From positions 1-9,822 of the forward strand of contig CAVSNH010000006.1 of the NCBI GenBank assembly GCA_963729275.1: 9,822 nt of DNA, given 5' to 3'. Shown piece by piece: positions 1 to 6,800 of this stretch; position 1 is the stretch's first letter; each line of letters starts with the position of its first letter. The stretch comes from CAVSNH01 sp963729275 (GTDB taxonomy: Bacteria > Actinomycetota > Acidimicrobiia > Acidimicrobiales > RAAP-2). A model generated the notes under the pieces. The model saw nothing but the letters and a program-made list of their open reading frames with translations, made no database searches and had not been told where the DNA came from. Both the position numbers and the translations under genes were made by a program.

Positions 1-31
1 GGATTCGAACCCGCGACCCTCACCTTGGCAA
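1..31 (-). tRNA. tRNA-Gly(GCC), 3' part only; probable attachment-site remnant
   Basis: Read on the minus strand, this segment gives an anticodon loop TTGCCAA (anticodon GCC), the 3' anticodon stem GGTGA, a GGGTC variable region, the T stem GCGGG, the T loop TTCGAAT and the start of the closing T stem. The 5' anticodon stem should be TCACC, but the sequence beyond the loop is an unrelated T-rich stretch (TTTTTAT), so the tRNA is cut at the anticodon loop. The acceptor end lies outside the window. Tyrosine integrases are known to cross over within tRNA anticodon loops and to leave such 3' fragments at one end of the element. The orientation places the inserted DNA to the right of position 31 and the regenerated intact tRNA further right, beyond the window. 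It could also be an old tRNA pseudogene. Confidence 0.8.
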
Positions 32-50
32 ATAAAAAGGGCCAACTCCC

Positions 51-187
51 CTACCTGCACCTCCGCCGAATTGATGCAGGATGATCGGCAATTTCGACTG
101 ACCACAGTCAACCGCGACTAACCGCAGTTGTCAGTGGCGCGTGCACTTTTTCTGCAGCGCGAGCCACGGAATCCTGTACCACGTGCA
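51..187. repeat. Left copy of ~137-bp diverged direct repeat
   Basis: It aligns end to end with 9687-9822 in the same orientation. I count about 27 differences including one single-base gap, roughly 80 % identity by hand alignment. Exact blocks include ATCGGCAATTTCGA (84-97) and GTACCACGTGCA (176-187). Substitutions are spread over all codon positions of the open minus-strand frame, so it behaves as non-coding DNA. It lies 20 bp from the tRNA-Gly remnant, which suggests the arm of an integrase attachment site. The similarity appears to stop near 187, where the region downstream of the toxin gene begins, but this cannot be tested because the other copy runs into the window end. Confidence 0.85.
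96..128. other. Two 13-bp direct repeats, candidate integrase arm-type sites
   Basis: GACTGACCACAGT (96-108) and GACTAACCGCAGT (116-128) match at 11 of 13 positions and are 20 bp apart. The first is also an inverted repeat within itself (GACTG/CAGTC). The right repeat copy holds counterparts at the same 20-bp spacing (9731-9743 and 9751-9763), but more degenerate. Short direct repeats beside a tRNA-derived core are typical of the arm sites bound by the N-terminal domain of tyrosine integrases. No integrase is seen in the window, so the assignment is inferred. Confidence 0.4.
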
Positions 188-216
188 CCACATCAATCCC
201 CCTCCGTTGAGTTCCG

Positions 217-525
217 TCAACAGCCCGTCGCATCCTTCAATACATCACAGGCTTGAGCCATTCGCCTTGAGGACAGGGTCGAAACCCGGCGCCGAAACAC
301 CGATCTCGGAAGCGTGTGAAGGTTGTCGAAGTTCACAACACAGTCACTGGGAACACCGTCGCCGGAAGCGGTGAGCTCCAGTTCAGAAACCAGATGGCGC
401 TTCGTGCGAGTGAGCGCAGCCACCACGACGGCCTGGATTCGGTCAGCGACCGGATCCCTGGTGAGCACCAAGACTGGTCGATCCCCTCCGGGTGTCGCCG
501 CGAACCAGACCTCACCCCGTTGCAT
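217..525 (-). CDS. MazF/PemK-type toxin endoribonuclease
   Basis: This is a 102-residue protein of normal length for the MazF/PemK family, whose members cut mRNA at short sequences and halt growth unless bound by their antitoxin. It starts with the family signature MQRGEVWFAATPGGDRPVLV. It continues with the core strand VVVAALTRT and the segment SDCVVNFDNLHTL, which matches actinobacterial MazF proteins closely, and ends with a helical RMAQACDVLKDATG tail. The arginine near the N-terminus and the threonine after the central strand, where the family keeps its catalytic residues, are both present. The start codon overlaps the end of the antitoxin gene by 14 bp, the usual translational coupling of a toxin-antitoxin operon. 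It appears intact. Co-expression with the antitoxin from the 763 promoter is expected. Confidence 0.93.
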   Translation of the reverse strand: MQRGEVWFAATPGGDRPVLVLTRDPVADRIQAVVVAALTRTKRHLVSELELTASGDGVPSDCVVNFDNLHTLPRSVFRRRVSTLSSRRMAQACDVLKDATGC

Positions 526-763
526 CAGCCCAGTCCGACCAGTCTTCGGCCGGACCCCAGTCCGCCACCTCGGCGAACGACTGCTCGTCGGAGCTGGGCG
601 GAATCCGGTTCCAGGTATTGGCGTCGTCTTCGCTCGCCAATTTCACGAGGTAGCGATGAAGAGCTTCTCTGAGGAGTTCGGAGCGATCCACACCCAACTG
701 CTGTGCCCGGCGTTGAGCTTCCGCCGCTTCGCTCTCACTCACTCGAAAGCTGATCATTGTCAT
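512..763 (-). CDS. Ribbon-helix-helix antitoxin (CopG/MazE-like)
   Basis: This 83-residue protein begins MTMISFRVSESEAAEAQRRA, a ribbon-helix-helix DNA-binding strand and first helix, followed by QQLGVDRSELLREALHRYLV for the second helix (residues about 22-40). The acidic, tryptophan-rich C-terminus (residues about 50-83, ending DWGPAEDWSDWADATG) is the kind of flexible tail that binds and masks the toxin. It lies directly upstream of the MazF-type gene with a 14-bp overlap. Such antitoxins repress their own operon with the toxin as co-repressor, and a palindrome sits over its start. The first ATG (763) has no Shine-Dalgarno sequence and lies 7 nt after a good -10 box, so it is probably leaderless. 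A second ATG at 757 is possible. Confidence 0.9.
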   Translation of the reverse strand: MTMISFRVSESEAAEAQRRAQQLGVDRSELLREALHRYLVKLASEDDANTWNRIPPSSDEQSFAEVADWGPAEDWSDWADATG

Positions 764-786
764 ACAGTAATCATACTATGTATGAC
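759..786 (-). promoter_or_regulatory. Operator palindrome and -10 box of the toxin-antitoxin operon
   Basis: GTCATAC (759-765) and GTATGAC (780-786) form a perfect 7-bp inverted repeat with a 14-bp centre. Inside it, on the minus strand, lies TATGAT (775-770), a good -10 hexamer, followed after six bases by the ATG at 763. No clear -35 is visible. The overlap of palindrome, -10 box and start codon fits autorepression by the ribbon-helix-helix antitoxin and a leaderless transcript. The local AT-rich composition contrasts with the GC-rich surroundings. Confidence 0.65.
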
Positions 787-848
787 ACTGCTGGACGACG
801 GACGAGATAAGCCAGCCAACCCGCATGAGGGTGCTCCCCTCATCGCCT

Positions 849-1249
849 CGTGAGCCAGCTCAGAGAAAAGTCCAGCTCGAGGGCCTGGATGACGTTTTCG
901 GTACGCACAGTTCAAGGCGGAGGGGATACGGATCCTGCGCACCCCGTGGCGAGCGCCCCGAGCCAATGCCTACGCCGAGCGGTTCATCCGGACCGTCCGA
1001 AATGAGTGCCTCGACCGGGTCTTCATTTTGAACGAACGCCATCTCCGATCAGTGCTCACGACCTATGTCGACCACTACAACCGCGAGACACCGCACCGGG
1101 GCCTTGATCTGCTTCCGCCCGAGGGAGGCTCAAACGTATCTTGCCCCTCCCCCACCTCTGACGTCATTCTTCGCCGCGACCGACTTGGCGGGCTCGTCCA
1201 CGAGTACTACCGGGAAGCTACTAGCCGACCGCGAGCGTCACTTCGGTAG
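849..1249 (+). pseudogene. Remnant of IS3-type transposase (integrase core, C-terminal part)
   Basis: From 893 one frame reads through typical integrase-core sequence: GIRILRTPWRAPRANAYAER, then FIRTVRNECLDRV, the HL..VL..YVDHYNRETPHRGL region and the C-terminal RRDRLGGLVHEYYREA tail. The E of AYAER is the third acidic residue of the DDE catalytic triad; the first two would lie upstream and are missing. The preceding stretch LDDVFGT is in a different frame (849-907), so a frameshift occurs around 900-912. A stop at 890-892 closes the downstream frame. No terminal inverted repeats or upstream orfA are visible. It is a decayed 3' fragment and cannot be active; the family is recognised from its conserved motifs. 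Confidence 0.8.
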
Positions 1250-1530
1250 CACCCAGGAGATCTGCGCCAAGCTCATTGGGCGGTCGGTCAACGACCTTCG
1301 GGTCAGTCGGCCTTGCCTGGTCCTTCAAATCGGACGTGACGAACCCATCCGCAATTTGGCCTCTGGATTCTCACCTTCTGCGCGATTTCGAACGTCACGA
1401 AGAGCGCACGTACTGGTGATGACACCTTTCACGTCCAAACCCGGCAAACGTTGCCTGATGCAGCACTCTAGCTCCAAACGAAGCGACATCGGAACGTACC
1501 GTAAACGGCTCCGGTGACAGGCTTGCGCCG
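1250..1530. other. Gap without recognisable gene
   Basis: This stretch lies between the transposase remnant and the 3' end of the lipase gene. Open frames here have no Shine-Dalgarno sequence and encode nothing I recognise. I see no strong hairpin that could end the lipase transcript. It is probably debris from insertion and decay. Confidence 0.5.
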
Positions 1531-2376
1531 CTACGTCCGTACTGGTATCGGGGCGATGGAATCACCCGGACTGATGTCACTGCAGCCGTCCTCGAGTGGC
1601 AGACCTTCGAAGCGCTGGGTCAAGAAGGCCTGAGCCTGTTCCAAGAAGGGCTGCCCGGCTTGGATGTGGCTGAGCCCAGCGTAGAGGTGGAATTCAACTG
1701 GAACACCACGGCGACAGTAGGTGTAGGCGAGCTGTTGCACGTCCTTGGTGACCATGACTCCGTCACCGATCGAGTCCAAGAGGCCATTCCCGATGAATAG
1801 TGGGGCACGTGGGGTGCCCGTTCGGCTCATGATCAGCCGGTCGAGGATGCCAACGAAGAACGGCACCTTTGTGAAGTCCTGGAACTGAGGCCTGAACATT
1901 TGCTTGATCGTCAGATCGGTGAAGTGACCGACACATTGGGTCTGATCGGCCTTCACGACAGCGATTCCCTGGGGCGTGAGGAACTTGTCGATGTCGTGGA
2001 TATCGAAACCCCGGACCAAGCCCACCATTAGAGCCCCGATGACCCAGGTCCAACTCGAACCCGGATTGTCGACGTAGGCGATGTTGTGGAACAAGTCGAC
2101 AGGGATGCCGCCTTCGGCCACGCCCACGATGTCGAGGGTGGGGGCGTAGGTGTGCGCCAGCTCCGAGGCGAACTCCGTGGCGATGGAACCGCCTGAGTAG
2201 CCGACCATTCCGACTGGGGTGGACGTCTCGGGCACGCCGAGCCACTTCTCAGCCGCCCGGATGGCATCGAGGGTCTCATAGCCGCTCTGCTGGCCAGCCC
2301 CGTAGGCGAGATCTTCCCCTTCGTAGTCCGAGGTGACCACGTTCCTCTTTTGATCATGGCTGCAGCAGCGACACAT
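1531..2376 (-). CDS. Secretory lipase family protein, N-terminally truncated (probable pseudogene)
   Basis: The 281-residue reading frame matches the C-terminal two thirds of bacterial secretory lipases (LIP family, alpha/beta-hydrolases that hydrolyse triacylglycerols outside the cell). Conserved parts are VVTSDYEGEDLAYGAG (residues 13-28), the nucleophile elbow GMVGYSGGS (56-64, Ser61 in GYSGG), EGGIPVD (88-94), IGNGLLDSIGDGV (195-207, acid probably Asp201 or Asp205) and YAGLSHIQAG (232-241, His237). The triad is therefore complete. Full-length members are about 400 residues and start with a signal peptide and a strand-rich segment carrying an AHGTTG-like oxyanion motif. Here homology begins only at about residue 12; the first 11 residues (MCRCCSHDQKR) do not belong, and no signal peptide is present. 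Upstream DNA does not encode the missing part in any frame I checked. The protein is unlikely to fold or be exported. The 5' deletion ends close to a hairpin at 2395. Confidence 0.82.
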   Translation of the reverse strand: MCRCCSHDQKRNVVTSDYEGEDLAYGAGQQSGYETLDAIRAAEKWLGVPETSTPVGMVGYSGGSIATEFASELAHTYAPTLDIVGVAEGGIPVDLFHNIAYVDNPGSSWTWVIGALMVGLVRGFDIHDIDKFLTPQGIAVVKADQTQCVGHFTDLTIKQMFRPQFQDFTKVPFFVGILDRLIMSRTGTPRAPLFIGNGLLDSIGDGVMVTKDVQQLAYTYCRRGVPVEFHLYAGLSHIQAGQPFLEQAQAFLTQRFEGLPLEDGCSDISPGDSIAPIPVRT

Positions 2377-2394
2377 GGCATTCGTGTCCAGACC

Positions 2395-2432
2395 GAGGCG
2401 TTCGCACCGACTGGACCCGGTGCGAACGTCTC
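2395..2432. repeat. Strong inverted repeat next to the lipase truncation
   Basis: A 15-nt arm (2395-2409) pairs with 2418-2432, leaving an 8-base loop ACTGGACC. All pairs are Watson-Crick except one G-T, and the inner 10 bp (GTTCGCACCG/CGGTGCGAAC) are perfect. It lies between the 5' break of the lipase and a stretch without recognisable genes. No T tract follows on either strand. It could be a terminator, a regulatory hairpin, or an end of a lost mobile element. Confidence 0.6.
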
Positions 2433-2665
2433 ACCGCGTGCCGGTTATGAGTGAAAAAAGTCCACAGGACCGACGGGGCAGGCGCCCGAGGCGGTGGTCC
2501 CGGACAAGGGCTGGTTTGGCCCTTGGAGCGCCATCCCGACCTCCGCTCCGAAAGCCGATTCCTGCGTATCGGGCCGTTGCGCGACTGGGTGTGTGTCACT
2601 AACGTGAACTTCTACACCGTGGCCGAGGAGGGCAGGCGAGGTCATTCCATTGTGAGGTCGGCTAG

Positions 2666-2821
2666 ATGGATGAACGGACCTGCCCATATTGCAAGTCATC
2701 GGAAGCTCCGATCCTCGTTGACCGCGGTACGGGTGCCGTGGGAAACGGATTGAGCTTGCACTGCCGAGGTTGCCAACGCGAGCGGTCTGTAGAAGGTCTG
2801 GACCACCCTAAGGCGTCATAA
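2666..2821 (+). CDS. Small zinc-ribbon-like protein, 51 residues (hypothetical)
   Basis: ATG at 2666 opens a 51-codon frame ending with TAA at 2819-2821. The protein starts MDERTCPYCKSSEAPILVD and carries two paired cysteine knuckles, CPYC (residues 6-9) and CRGC (33-36), 23 residues apart. This is the spacing of a four-cysteine zinc ribbon. Between them is a glycine-rich turn and GLSLHCRGCQRERSVEG, resembling the strand-knuckle layout of ribbon domains. GAGG at 2654-2657 lies 8 nt before the ATG and can serve as ribosome binding site. It stands alone on the plus strand, convergent with the DUF302 gene. Its function is unknown; it may be a nucleic-acid-binding or adaptor protein. It could also be a C-terminally shortened fragment of a larger protein. 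Confidence 0.6.
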   Translation: MDERTCPYCKSSEAPILVDRGTGAVGNGLSLHCRGCQRERSVEGLDHPKAS

Positions 2822-2898
2822 GGTGACGTTCTCGCGACCACCCTCGGGCTTGAGGATCAGGTGCTGTCGATGGCTTGACCTTGTATTCGCTCATTCAT

Positions 2899-3291
2899 CT
2901 ACCCCTGAACGAGAGCATCTGTAAGTGGGTTGATGCCGCCAAGGTTTGCCGCGGTCGTTGGAGCTAGGTCGTAGCGAGATGCAAGAGCATCGGGTGAGTA
3001 GTACGTAACCTTTGTCTGCCCCTGGTCGTCCCATACCAATACCTTGAGTGGGAGGTCAAGTGCGGCCAGCGGCTCCGCATCCATCACCGGAGTCCCTTGA
3101 ACAGGGCTACCGAAAACCACCAACGTTGTCTCACGCAGATCAAGTCCAACTTGGCGAGCCTCGAGCCGCTGGTCAATTACGACGAAGAGTTTCATCGCTT
3201 TGGTGTTCAACATCTCCACGAGACGGGAAACAGTGTCCGACACCGAGCGCGGACTCAATTTGGTGACCACGCCTGGCTTGTCGTTTGACAT
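2899..3291 (-). CDS. DUF302 family protein
   Basis: This 130-residue protein matches the DUF302 family along its whole length. The recognisable segments are GVVTKLSPRSVSDTVSRLVE (residues 7-26), KLFVVIDQ with downstream QVGLDLR, TTLVVFGSPVQGTPVM, AALDLPLKVLVWDD, and the final YYSPDALASRYDL stretch. DUF302 domains are small alpha/beta folds found alone or fused in bacteria; their biochemical role is not established, and there is no signal peptide, so it is probably cytosolic. I chose the ATG at 3291 because a purine-rich GGAGAGGAGAG lies about 8 nt upstream on the minus strand and because family similarity starts right after it. A GTG at 3324 in frame would add 11 unconserved residues. It is intact and better preserved than its left-hand neighbours. 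Confidence 0.9.
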   Translation of the reverse strand: MSNDKPGVVTKLSPRSVSDTVSRLVEMLNTKAMKLFVVIDQRLEARQVGLDLRETTLVVFGSPVQGTPVMDAEPLAALDLPLKVLVWDDQGQTKVTYYSPDALASRYDLAPTTAANLGGINPLTDALVQG

Positions 3292-3518
3292 GATAAAACT
3301 CTCCTCTCCGATGGACTGGACCACCCAGACCTGACGATCAGCGCTGCCTCTTCTCTGGTCTCGACGTCCTTAACCGGTGGAGGATGAGCGCGAACAGCAA
3401 ACCCGAGAATGACGGCCAGTACTGCCACGGCGGCCAGGAGCCACCTCGTGGGATCTGTCAGCTCACCACAAGTATGGGAGGCCTCGACAGCCGATAGCTC
3501 ATCATTGAAAGGAGCCAT
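3255..3518 (-). CDS. Possible small single-pass membrane protein (doubtful)
   Basis: The frame gives 87 residues with one clear hydrophobic segment, RWLLAAVAVLAVILGFAVRA (residues about 25-44), preceded by a short polar N-terminus with a single cysteine. The part after residue about 75 is read through the start and first codons of the DUF302 gene (37-bp overlap), and its serine-rich composition there looks like out-of-frame translation. The start ATG at 3518 has only a weak purine stretch before it. It may be a real upstream operon partner of the DUF302 gene, a gene shortened or shifted by mutation, or chance. No family is recognised. Confidence 0.3.
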   Translation of the reverse strand: MAPFNDELSAVEASHTCGELTDPTRWLLAAVAVLAVILGFAVRAHPPPVKDVETREEAALIVRSGWSSPSERRVLSCQTTSQAWSPN

Positions 3519-3760
3519 GACGGCGGCTCGGCACGGGGCGCCGGCCGCCGCAGCGGCCGGAAGGGTGTGCGTCCCGAATATTTCATCCGATCAGGTCTCG
3601 GAGGACGCATTCACGAGTACCGACTCGTAGTCTGACCTGGTCAGCTGGTGCTCTTCGGTGACAGCGCGGCAAGCGATCGGGACTCTCCGCCGGCGCGCCG
3701 AGATGGGTTCGACAGGCCCAGTTGGGCTTTAATTCCTCATGACGGGAGAAGGGTGCGCAC

Positions 3761-6535
3761 GTGTCGGATTCCTTCGCGGAGCTCTTGCGGCGGTACCGGG
3801 TGGCTGCCAGCCTCACCCAGGAGGGGCTGGCGGAACGGGCCAACATCAGCGCGGCGGCGGTTGCCGCCCTCGAACAGGGGCTGCGCCGCCAGCCCCGGCT
3901 ATCCACCGTGAGGGCGCTGGCTGACGCCCTCGGTCTCGATGCGACGGAACGGGCCGCGCTGGCTGCTGCGGCATCCGCGACCGCGGCGCCGGTCGCTGCG
4001 GGCCCAGCGAGCGATGGTGCCGGTGGCGCCTCGCCTCGGCCGGTACCGCCTCCCCAGCCACTCGGCGCCCTCATCGGACGGTTCGCCGAGGCCAATGTGG
4101 TGGCCGACGATCTGGGCAACGAGCGGCTCCTCACGCTGGTGGGCCCAGGCGGGGTGGGCAAGACGCGCCTCGCGCTCCGAGTTGCCGCAGCGACGACCGA
4201 GAAGTTCAGTGGGGGCACGTGGTGGGTCGGTCTCGATGCCGTACAGGATCCCCCGTCGCTCCCCGCGGCAGTGCTCGCGGCTTCCGGAGTCAACGAGACG
4301 CCGGGTCGCCCGATCGCCGAGCAGATCGCCGGCGCAGTGCCCGCCGAGCCGCTGCTGCTCGTACTGGACAACTGCGAGCACCTGCTCGACCCGGTGGCCG
4401 AGCTGCTCGGCCCTCTCCTCGCCACCACAGCCATCACCGTCCTCGCCACCAGCCGTGAGACTCTGGCCATCCCCGGTGAGGTCGTACGGACGGTAGAGCC
4501 CTTGGCGCTCCCGTCAACGGGCGCCGAGAACGACGTCGATGCCTTGGTGGAGGTGGCGAGCGTGCAGCTGTTCGTGGAACGTGCCGGCCGCGCCCGACCA
4601 GGCTTCGCGCTCGACGAGCACACGGCGATGGCGGTGGCGCGCATCTGCCGTCGCCTCGACGGCCTGCCACTCGCCATCGAGCTGACGGCGGCCCGTCTAC
4701 GCGGGACGACGGTAATGCAGCTGGCCGAGGACCTGGAGGCGAACCTGGCGCTCGCCGAGGCGGGGGCACGAGGTGTCCCCGAGCGGCAGTCCACCATTGC
4801 CGCCTCCACCAACTGGTCCTACGAGCTCTTGAGCGGTGACGAGCGCGCTGCTCTGCGTAGCCTGGCCGCCTTTGTTGGATCGTTCAGCGCGCCGGCGGCC
4901 GACGCCGTGATGGCGCGCTCGCAGGGCGATGCTCGCCACCTACTGTCAGGGCTGGTCAACAAATCGCTTGTGAGTGCGGAGGCCGCACCAGAGGGTGCCA
5001 TCCGTTTTCGGCTGCTCGAGAGCACCCGGGCATACGTCGTGGACCGGGCGTCGGCAGCCGGGGAGCTCCACGCACTGCGCTTGGCCCATGCTCGGTACTA
5101 CGCGGCCTGGCTGGCGACCCTCAGCGCGGAATCCGACCGGGACGCCGCCACCATCGAGGCCGAGTACCCCAACATTCGGACCGCACTGCTGTGGCTGATT
5201 GACCAGGGCGACGTCTCGGCGGCGACGCTGGTCGCCAACCTGGGCGACAGCTGGCACGTGTCCAGCCGATTTCAGGACGCAGAGTTGCTCGGGGAGGCGG
5301 CGCTGGCCGTGACCGAGCCTCTGGACCGTGCTGAGTGGGCCAGGGCAGCGGGTGCCATCGCCCTCGCACGCCTTCTCGGAGCGGGGATCGGCTTTGTCCT
5401 CTCGGTCGTGCCCGTCGTGGTGGCGGCGGCGGCCGAGTTGGGTGACGCCTTGACCGAGGCGAGGGGCCGCCTCGTGCTTGGCTGCCTCCCGCCCTACGAC
5501 GACGGGCAGCTGCAGACGGCCTTCGCACTCGGAGTGGCGGCGGGTTCCGCCAACATCCCGGCGCTGGCGGCCGCCATCGCCTCGGTAGGCGGTGCGTCCG
5601 ACCCCGATATCGACTGGCAGTCCAAGCTCGACGACCTCGAGCCAGCAGTCGAGGCGGCGTCAGTGGAAGCCGTGTGCGCCATGGCCCGGCTGGGCGACGC
5701 AGTCGAACGGGCACGCCTCGAAATGGCCGAGGATGTCGCTCTCCAGTGGCTGAAACGGCGCGACGTGCTGCCGGCGCTGCGATCGACCCTGTACGGACGG
5801 TTGACGGAGGTTGCGCTGCTGGCCAACGACGTCGGCCTGGCGGCGCACGCCGAGGAGGTGGGCCAGCAGATCATGCAGGAGTGGCCGGAGGTCAGGTTCT
5901 GGGGCGTCGCCATGCAGACGGTGGTCCTCTCCGTGTTGCGTGGAATCCGCGCCCCGCTACCGAGTGTCGGCGAGGCCTTGAGTGCACGGCTCTCGATGTC
6001 GCCCCTCTCGCTACGGATCCTGTGCCGAACCGGTATCGACCAGGACGAGCGCCTCGACCCCGTCGAGCTGGCCTGCCAGAATCCACCTGTCGCTCCGGGC
6101 TCACTCATGGCGGCATCCATCGCGGCGGTTCAGGGAGCGGTGGCCATGGTCGACGGCGCCGACGATGTGGCGACCGAGCGATGGAGCGAGGCGCTCGCCG
6201 TGGCCTCGCGGGACGGGTACCTCCTGCTGGCGTGCGACGCCCTGGAGGCCATCGCCGTCCTCGCCGGCCGCCGCGAACTCTACGGCAACGCCGATCAGCT
6301 GCTGGCGGCGGCCGGAGCGCTGCGGGACAAGACAGGGTACCGATTCCGCTTCGGATTCGAGCAGAACTTCGTCGACGCGCTACGCACCGCCATCACTTCG
6401 CTCGACAGAGTCCAGGCCGCCGACCTGTCGGATGGCCAGCCGCTGGAATTGCGGCGGGCGGCGGAGATGGCGGCGACGTTCTCGGCCCGTGACGGAGCCT
6501 CACCGGCGACATCGGCAATCTCGGATCCCCATTAG
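3761..6535 (+). CDS. XRE-family STAND regulator (HTH + NB-ARC-like NTPase + helical repeat region)
   Basis: This is a 924-residue multidomain regulator, probably cytosolic. Residues 5-65 form a Cro/C1-type helix-turn-helix (FAELLRRYRVAASLTQEGLA, then ISAAAVAALEQGLRRQPRLS and a final LADALGL helix), followed by a Pro/Ala-rich linker (70-100). Residues 104-310 are the NTPase core: IGR (105-107), Walker A GPGGVGKT (128-135), Walker B LLLVLDNCEH (198-207), ATSRE (229-233) and GLPLAIEL (301-308). Residues 346-430 resemble the winged-helix part of NB-ARC/AfsR-type proteins (NWSYELL, LVNKSLV, RFRLLESTRAYV). The rest is alanine- and leucine-rich helical sequence, probably degenerate TPR-like sensor repeats. 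Such STAND proteins switch on ATP binding when a ligand is sensed. There is no C-terminal LuxR helix-turn-helix. The GTG start is supported by GGGAGAAGGG 7 nt upstream. Two secreted-protein genes with a shared promoter design lie downstream and may be its targets. Confidence 0.9.
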   Translation: MSDSFAELLRRYRVAASLTQEGLAERANISAAAVAALEQGLRRQPRLSTVRALADALGLDATERAALAAAASATAAPVAAGPASDGAGGASPRPVPPPQPLGALIGRFAEANVVADDLGNERLLTLVGPGGVGKTRLALRVAAATTEKFSGGTWWVGLDAVQDPPSLPAAVLAASGVNETPGRPIAEQIAGAVPAEPLLLVLDNCEHLLDPVAELLGPLLATTAITVLATSRETLAIPGEVVRTVEPLALPSTGAENDVDALVEVASVQLFVERAGRARPGFALDEHTAMAVARICRRLDGLPLAIELTAARLRGTTVMQLAEDLEANLALAEAGARGVPERQSTIAASTNWSYELLSGDERAALRSLAAFVGSFSAPAADAVMARSQGDARHLLSGLVNKSLVSAEAAPEGAIRFRLLESTRAYVVDRASAAGELHALRLAHARYYAAWLATLSAESDRDAATIEAEYPNIRTALLWLIDQGDVSAATLVANLGDSWHVSSRFQDAELLGEAALAVTEPLDRAEWARAAGAIALARLLGAGIGFVLSVVPVVVAAAAELGDALTEARGRLVLGCLPPYDDGQLQTAFALGVAAGSANIPALAAAIASVGGASDPDIDWQSKLDDLEPAVEAASVEAVCAMARLGDAVERARLEMAEDVALQWLKRRDVLPALRSTLYGRLTEVALLANDVGLAAHAEEVGQQIMQEWPEVRFWGVAMQTVVLSVLRGIRAPLPSVGEALSARLSMSPLSLRILCRTGIDQDERLDPVELACQNPPVAPGSLMAASIAAVQGAVAMVDGADDVATERWSEALAVASRDGYLLLACDALEAIAVLAGRRELYGNADQLLAAAGALRDKTGYRFRFGFEQNFVDALRTAITSLDRVQAADLSDGQPLELRRAAEMAATFSARDGASPATSAISDPH

Positions 6536-6800
6536 ATCTGTCCGTCCACGACCTCAGCTTGCGAGCAACTCGTGGTGGTCCGACCCTCCCGGCACTGATG
6601 CGCTTGGTGCAGACGAACACCTCGACGCTGCGCAACCTTCTCTGCCGCAGCCCGAGGTCTGAAGGGCTCACCGGCAAGTGAACCTGAAGCTGAATGGAGC
6701 TCAGGCGGCGCCAAAGCTCGAGCAACTCTGTAGCCGGGCCAAGCGCGCCCCGCTCCGTGCCAGCAGCGGGGACCCTTTGCCGCGTGGTCTCCGGGCAGTG
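6536..6800. other. Intergenic region after the regulator; weak hairpin only
   Basis: No plausible gene is seen here. A 7-bp perfect hairpin, CCCCGCT (6748-6754) with AGCGGGG (6765-6771), is the only clear structure and could be a weak terminator for the regulator gene. An imperfect CCACGA/TCGTGG pair (6546-6551 and 6570-6575) lies just after the stop codon. The region then leads into the promoter of the small secreted protein. Confidence 0.4.

Noticed and set aside
316..853. Plus-strand open frames opposite the toxin-antitoxin genes
   Set aside because: They are shadows of the MazF and antitoxin genes, whose minus-strand products match known families in full.
3708..3733. Promoter for the regulator (TTCGAC and TTTAAT) with a GCCCA/TGGGC inverted repeat
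   Set aside because: The spacer is only about 14 bp and the hexamers are weak; the inverted repeat is 5 bp. It is possible but not supported well enough to list as a feature.
3583..4812. Long open frame on the minus strand opposite the regulator (409 codons)
   Set aside because: The product is a Ser/Arg/Ala-rich low-complexity sequence with no motif, and it lies antisense to a gene with clear HTH and Walker motifs. Such frames arise from GC-rich codon bias.
3761..6535. Antiphage STAND (Avs-like) defence protein
   Set aside because: It has an N-terminal XRE DNA-binding domain and no nuclease, protease or membrane effector domain. The arrangement is that of actinobacterial transcription regulators.
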